From Butyrivibrio sp. WCD3002 (GTDB taxonomy: Bacteria; Bacillota; Clostridia; Lachnospirales; Lachnospiraceae), in NCBI RefSeq assembly GCF_000424265.1, contig NZ_AUJO01000007.1, positions 124,001 to 188,000 of the forward strand: a DNA stretch of 64,000 nt, read 5' to 3'. Within the stretch, counting starts at the first letter, position 1; every line of letters begins with the position of its first letter. Positions 60,191 to 64,000 of this stretch are shown here, one piece after another. A program made the position numbers and the translations under genes. The notes below the pieces were generated by a model. The model was given only the letters and a program-made list of their open reading frames with translations. It had not been told where the DNA came from and searched no databases.

Positions 60191-62863
60191 ATGGCAAGAA
60201 AAGTATACACCTATACTGAATTAAGTAATCTTGGAAAATGCAGCTTTTGGAGTGAGATCAAGAGCATACCTCAGATTGTTGCTTCTAACGATATGCGGTG
60301 GGCTTTAAAGAATGATAGCCCTAAGCATGAAGATGAGTGGGATGGCCTTTTTGACTATGCTTTGGATTTTCATGCTATTTCCATGAATGAACTGCAGGGA
60401 GATATCGAAGGGAACTGGGCTGAGGATGCAAATAAGTTTGCCATATTTTCATTAATTTCAAAAATGATTCGAAATTTAATCAGTGATTCAAATGATATAT
60501 ATGAGCAGAAATGGCTTCTTGGATGTATCAAAAATGTTGGTGGCATTTTTAACTCTATAAGCAGGCTTGAAGTCGCAGGTGTTAAGCCAAACGAATTGTA
60601 TACATTCGGGGATCAAAATGTAGAACTCCTTATACAAATATGGAAAAAACTTCTTGATAGCAGCATATATGATGAAAATATTTTCGGACTTCCGCAGTTA
60701 AGAGAACGGCTTGAATCTATAGAAAAGCCTGAACTTATGCAGGAAGTGCTTAATAATGCATATGGATTTTCACCTCAGAGAAAAATATCAAAAATTGTAA
60801 TACATGGTTTGTACTATATAACACCTTTTCAGGAGAGATTCTTAGAGGCTATGGAAAAGACAGGGATCGAGCTTATTTTCGTGTTCCCTTACGATTCACG
60901 TTATCCATTTGCCTATGAAATATGGAAAAAAACCTATGGTGAAGATAAAAAATATTTGCCTATGGATAAATGGATCAGTGCTGTAACAAATAAGGAAGAT
61001 CCATGTGGTGATATTTTTGAAGGCAGAAAGCCAAAGGTTAAGAGAGAGGGCAGGGTCACTATTAGAGAATACGGTTCTCTTATAGATTTTTCCAATGGTA
61101 TTGCATGGAGTGCTGACCATGGTGAGGGTGTGTATTCTGCAGGAAGCAACGAGGCAAATGAGATTATAAAAGCGTTTTATCCGAGGTTATATGGTGAAAG
61201 AAAGCTAATGGCTTTCCCTATTGGTAAATTCATATGGAATATCAATGATATGTGGGATGAGAACGAGAACGCAATCTGTCTTTCGGAGTACAGTCTGCTT
61301 GAGTGTTTTTCATCCGGATGGCTTACCCATGGGGAATATTCAGGTAAAGATTATGTAAATGATCTTACGAAGATCATGCCGTTCTTCAGGGATTGTAATA
61401 AGATATCCGATTGGGAAAAACGATTAGAAGAACTTGAAGATATAGAGAAAAACTGCCTTTGGAAAACTGCTAAAGGATCAGATAAGGATGCATACAGATG
61501 GCAGCAGATGATGGGAAATCCTTTGGCTGATTTTAGTCAGTTCTCTGTTCCGGTAGAACGAGTAAAAGGCATTATTGTGCTTATAAAGCATCTTTTATTT
61601 ATAGCGCGGGAGCTTTTTGTAGATAACAGGGAAATAAATATTTCTGAACATATCCGTAGATTAAATAAGATTCTGGATGGATGTGTAGTTACAGATGAAG
61701 TATCAGAGTTGGAGCGAGAAATTGCCAGGAAGATTCTGTATAAGCTGAATACAGATAATAATACAAGAATTAAATGTTTTCCTGCTGATGCAGCGAGAGC
61801 TTTGGAATTATATCTTGAAGGTACATTTGATGACGGTGAGATAAAGGGAAGAAACTGGGCTGTCATGCCGATGTACCATGTAGATGCTGCCCATATTACT
61901 AAGAAGAAAAATGGAATTCATATCTGTTTATGTGACAATGATAGCATGCCCGGAGGTAAGGGGGCATATCCCTGGCCACTTAATGAAAATATTTTAAAGA
62001 GTAGTTATGAAAAGAAGAAAAACGAACTGCTTAAATGCTGGTTGTATACGGCGGAAAGCACATCCATTGCAAACAGATATTTCATGTATTCAGCCCTAAA
62101 GCATCGGAACGTATCTATATCATGGGTATCTGAGATAAGAGGAAAGAAGAGGGCGGAGTCACCTTATATCGGACTTATTAGGAGTGCTATAGATGTAAAA
62201 TATTTTGGCCCCAGGAAAAAAGGAGTTAAGTGGGAGCAGGTTGACCATGCAGATAGGGTAGATGCCAAGATTACGGAACATTGCTCTGATGATCTGGCCA
62301 AAGAGATTCCCAAGGAAGCCAAAATGGATTATGGAGTTTGTCCGCTAAGGTATTTATATGGATACATTGTAGATGATGCACCTAGTTTTCAGGATGAATT
62401 CATGCAGAGCTTCTCTATTACATCGCTTATTGTGGCTATTTCCAATGCCATGAAAGATAAGGGCGTTAAAGTTGAAGAGGTATATCAGAATGTAATGGAT
62501 CTGTTCCCAGCTATAAAAAAATCAGCTAAACGACAGATTTACGATTACCTAACTGGAGATCGCAAGGATTATACGGAAGAAGATGAAGCGATAGTTGGAA
62601 GAGATTTATGTGGCGGACTCTATTATACTGAACAGCGACTTAGAGCACACTTCCCGGATTATTCAGGACGAAAGGAAGCACTGAAGGCATATGCAAAGCT
62701 GGATTCTGAAGAGGGTAAGAAGAGTATGAAGTTTACAAAGCCTGGTTTTGCTTATACACCAGAAGGCAAGATAAGGAAGTCACATCCTTGCGCATTTTGT
62801 CCAAACGTGGATAACTGCAAGTATTCTGTTTTTCCAAGAGACAGGGAGAAGGTCTATGGTTAA
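60191..62863 (+). CDS. AddB-like Fe-S protein without nuclease residues
   Basis: An 890-residue protein four bases after the helicase fusion. KIVIHGLYYITPFQERFLEA and FVFPYDSRYPFAYEIWKK match the AddB/RexB helicase-like core. The C-terminus has the Fe-S layout of AddB: C717 (DYGVCPLRYLYGYI), then C867-x2-C870-x5-C876 (HPCAFCPNVDNCKY). Only 150 residues separate the first Cys from the triplet, and no GxxDRxD or D-Y-K nuclease motif lies between. No Walker A is seen. It probably forms a complex with the upstream helicase as a DNA-holding, catalytically inert partner. Confidence 0.8.
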   Translation: MARKVYTYTELSNLGKCSFWSEIKSIPQIVASNDMRWALKNDSPKHEDEWDGLFDYALDFHAISMNELQGDIEGNWAEDANKFAIFSLISKMIRNLISDSNDIYEQKWLLGCIKNVGGIFNSISRLEVAGVKPNELYTFGDQNVELLIQIWKKLLDSSIYDENIFGLPQLRERLESIEKPELMQEVLNNAYGFSPQRKISKIVIHGLYYITPFQERFLEAMEKTGIELIFVFPYDSRYPFAYEIWKKTYGEDKKYLPMDKWISAVTNKEDPCGDIFEGRKPKVKREGRVTIREYGSLIDFSNGIAWSADHGEGVYSAGSNEANEIIKAFYPRLYGERKLMAFPIGKFIWNINDMWDENENAICLSEYSLLECFSSGWLTHGEYSGKDYVNDLTKIMPFFRDCNKISDWEKRLEELEDIEKNCLWKTAKGSDKDAYRWQQMMGNPLADFSQFSVPVERVKGIIVLIKHLLFIARELFVDNREINISEHIRRLNKILDGCVVTDEVSELEREIARKILYKLNTDNNTRIKCFPADAARALELYLEGTFDDGEIKGRNWAVMPMYHVDAAHITKKKNGIHICLCDNDSMPGGKGAYPWPLNENILKSSYEKKKNELLKCWLYTAESTSIANRYFMYSALKHRNVSISWVSEIRGKKRAESPYIGLIRSAIDVKYFGPRKKGVKWEQVDHADRVDAKITEHCSDDLAKEIPKEAKMDYGVCPLRYLYGYIVDDAPSFQDEFMQSFSITSLIVAISNAMKDKGVKVEEVYQNVMDLFPAIKKSAKRQIYDYLTGDRKDYTEEDEAIVGRDLCGGLYYTEQRLRAHFPDYSGRKEALKAYAKLDSEEGKKSMKFTKPGFAYTPEGKIRKSHPCAFCPNVDNCKYSVFPRDREKVYG

Positions 62864-63041
62864 TGGAGATTTTTGGAAGGAAGTATCAAAATCCTGGGTT
62901 ACGAAGAGTAACGGAGTAACCAGGCAGGTAGAGGAAACAGCAAAAAGTATTACAAAGGAATCCAAAGAGTATTCTGATAAATTGATGAAAGAAATGAATT
63001 CATATAATGACAAAGAACTTTCAGATCTTTTGGGGATGTGA
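62856..63041 (+). CDS. Small charged protein between AddB-like and helicase genes
   Basis: A 61-residue helical, highly charged protein (VEETAKSITKESKEYSDKLM) with GGGAGAAGG before the ATG and an 8-base overlap with the AddB-like gene. The next helicase starts two bases after its stop. No family was recognised. Tight coupling makes a structural or regulatory part of the same complex plausible. Confidence 0.55.
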   Translation: MVNGDFWKEVSKSWVTKSNGVTRQVEETAKSITKESKEYSDKLMKEMNSYNDKELSDLLGM

Positions 63042-63043
63042 TT

Positions 63044-64000
63044 ATGGACGGGACTTTCTTAAATTCACAAAAGAAAATAATGCAGCTTACTAATGAACAG
63101 AAGCGTTGTGCTGACTATTCTGGAGATAAAACACTAATCATAAAAGCGTTCTCTGGAGCAGGAAAGAGTACAGTAATACAGTATTTGGCGAAAAAATACA
63201 TAGAGGAGTACGAGCAAAATTATGATCCAAAAGCATATAATAAGGTCCTTGTTCTGACTTTTAATAAACCGCTTGCAAGTGCTACTGCTCAGCTTCTTCG
63301 TATAAATGGGGATAATAAACGGCGCTTTATTAAAGTAAAGACTGTAGATAGGCATCTTTACGATATTTGTATCGATATAGGACTGGATAGAAACACAATC
63401 TGTAATGATGAAACGCAAAAGCGGTTTATTAGAGAGGCATTAGTGCAATATGGAAGAGTTAATTCAAAATGTCGTTTATTGAATCATCCGGTATGTGATG
63501 AGAAATTCTGGCAGGAAGAAATTGAGTGGATGAAGTCCATGAATGTTACAACTGCGGACTATGATTATTATATGTCCCTAGAAAGAAAAGGAAGAGGGAC
63601 AAATATCAGAATGTCAGAAAATGACAGATATGATACATTTCAGTTATTTCGTATCTATAGGCATATTTTAAAGCAAAATGGAATGGTCGATTGGGGAGAC
63701 TTTGCACTATATGTTGCTAGGAATAGCAATCATATAAAAACAATGCAAATACCTGAGAAGCATATCTACGACCATGTCCTTATTGATGAAGCACAGGATT
63801 TTTCACTGGCGCAGATGAAGGCAGTTATGAATCTTTTCAGAGAAGATATGACTATTGCCATGGATAATAATCAGAAGCTTTATAACCGGCATTGGACCCC
63901 AAAGGATCTGGAAATGGATATTACAGTAAAGCGACTTACACAATCCATGAGAACCACAGCGCAGATTGATAGATTTGCAGAATCACTACGGAAAGGAAAC
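63044..64000 (+). CDS. UvrD/Rep-family helicase, cut by the window end
   Basis: 319 codons are open to the last base, with no stop. The start MDGTFLNSQKKIMQLTNEQK leads to motif I (IIKAFSGAGKST, K41), motif Ia (LVLTFNKPLAS), motif II (VLIDEAQDFS) and motif III (AMDNNQKLYN), followed by SMRTTAQID (motif IV region). Motifs V and VI lie beyond the window. The ATG at 63044 follows the 61-residue gene by two bases. It is a third SF1 helicase in the same 11-kb stretch. The DEAQ motif and FNKPLA segment recall the ATP-dependent helicases of defence cassettes. Confidence 0.85.
   Translation, partial: MDGTFLNSQKKIMQLTNEQKRCADYSGDKTLIIKAFSGAGKSTVIQYLAKKYIEEYEQNYDPKAYNKVLVLTFNKPLASATAQLLRINGDNKRRFIKVKTVDRHLYDICIDIGLDRNTICNDETQKRFIREALVQYGRVNSKCRLLNHPVCDEKFWQEEIEWMKSMNVTTADYDYYMSLERKGRGTNIRMSENDRYDTFQLFRIYRHILKQNGMVDWGDFALYVARNSNHIKTMQIPEKHIYDHVLIDEAQDFSLAQMKAVMNLFREDMTIAMDNNQKLYNRHWTPKDLEMDITVKRLTQSMRTTAQIDRFAESLRKGN

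Overview
The window reads as part of a large mobile element from a low-G+C Firmicute, most likely a Lachnospiraceae relative (Butyrivibrio/Roseburia-like). This is inferred from the gene families (Maff2, DUF3801, DUF4315, DUF4366, RepA_N, SpoVG-type accessory gene), strong GGAGG ribosome binding sites, low G+C and frequent TTG/GTG starts. Every gene I can support lies on the + strand. No rRNA, tRNA or CRISPR array was seen.

Layout. 0-2.8 kb: two translationally coupled secreted proteins ending at a terminator. 2.9-8.1 kb: a regulatory and recombination block with three small HTH proteins, two paralogous excisionase-like proteins, a tyrosine integrase and a repeat-rich non-coding region. 8.1-29.5 kb: a Tn1549-like conjugation module. 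It starts with a structured leader RNA and a replication/partition set (RepA_N initiator carrying internal iterons, ParA, ParB). It continues with PcfB/DUF3801, VirD4, Maff2, VirB6, PrgI, VirB4, an NlpC/P60 hydrolase, DUF4315, DUF4366, MobC and relaxase, followed by SpoVG-like and ArdC-like genes. A group II intron sits just after a terminator upstream of the relaxase, and a DUF3800 gene with its own promoter sits after virD4. 29.6-34.9 kb: an XRE regulator and a five-gene operon headed by a serine recombinase, in which three consecutive proteins share a repeated module and two are ParB-like. 35.0-51.5 kb: a promoter, a small regulator and a complete type 1 BREX operon (brxA, brxB, brxC, pglX, pglZ, brxL) with two extra genes between pglX and pglZ. 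One of these looks like a single-chain nuclease-methyltransferase. 51.5-64 kb: further defence-like genes, all packed head to tail: an OLD-family nuclease with a UvrD helicase (Gabija-like pair), a deoxyribosyltransferase-like protein, a PC4-domain protein, a DprA-like protein, a phosphoribosyltransferase-UvrD fusion, an AddB-like Fe-S protein without visible nuclease residues, a 61-residue protein, and another UvrD helicase cut by the window end.

How it may work together. The conjugation and replication modules move and maintain the element, and ArdC probably protects incoming DNA. BREX and the downstream cassettes are cargo likely to protect the host against phage or rival elements. The best candidate for an undescribed system is the 55.4-64 kb cassette. 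There DprA, PRTase-helicase and an AddAB-like pair that appears to lack a nuclease are co-transcribed, several of them with overlapping start and stop codons. All family calls come from reading motifs by eye; no database search was run.
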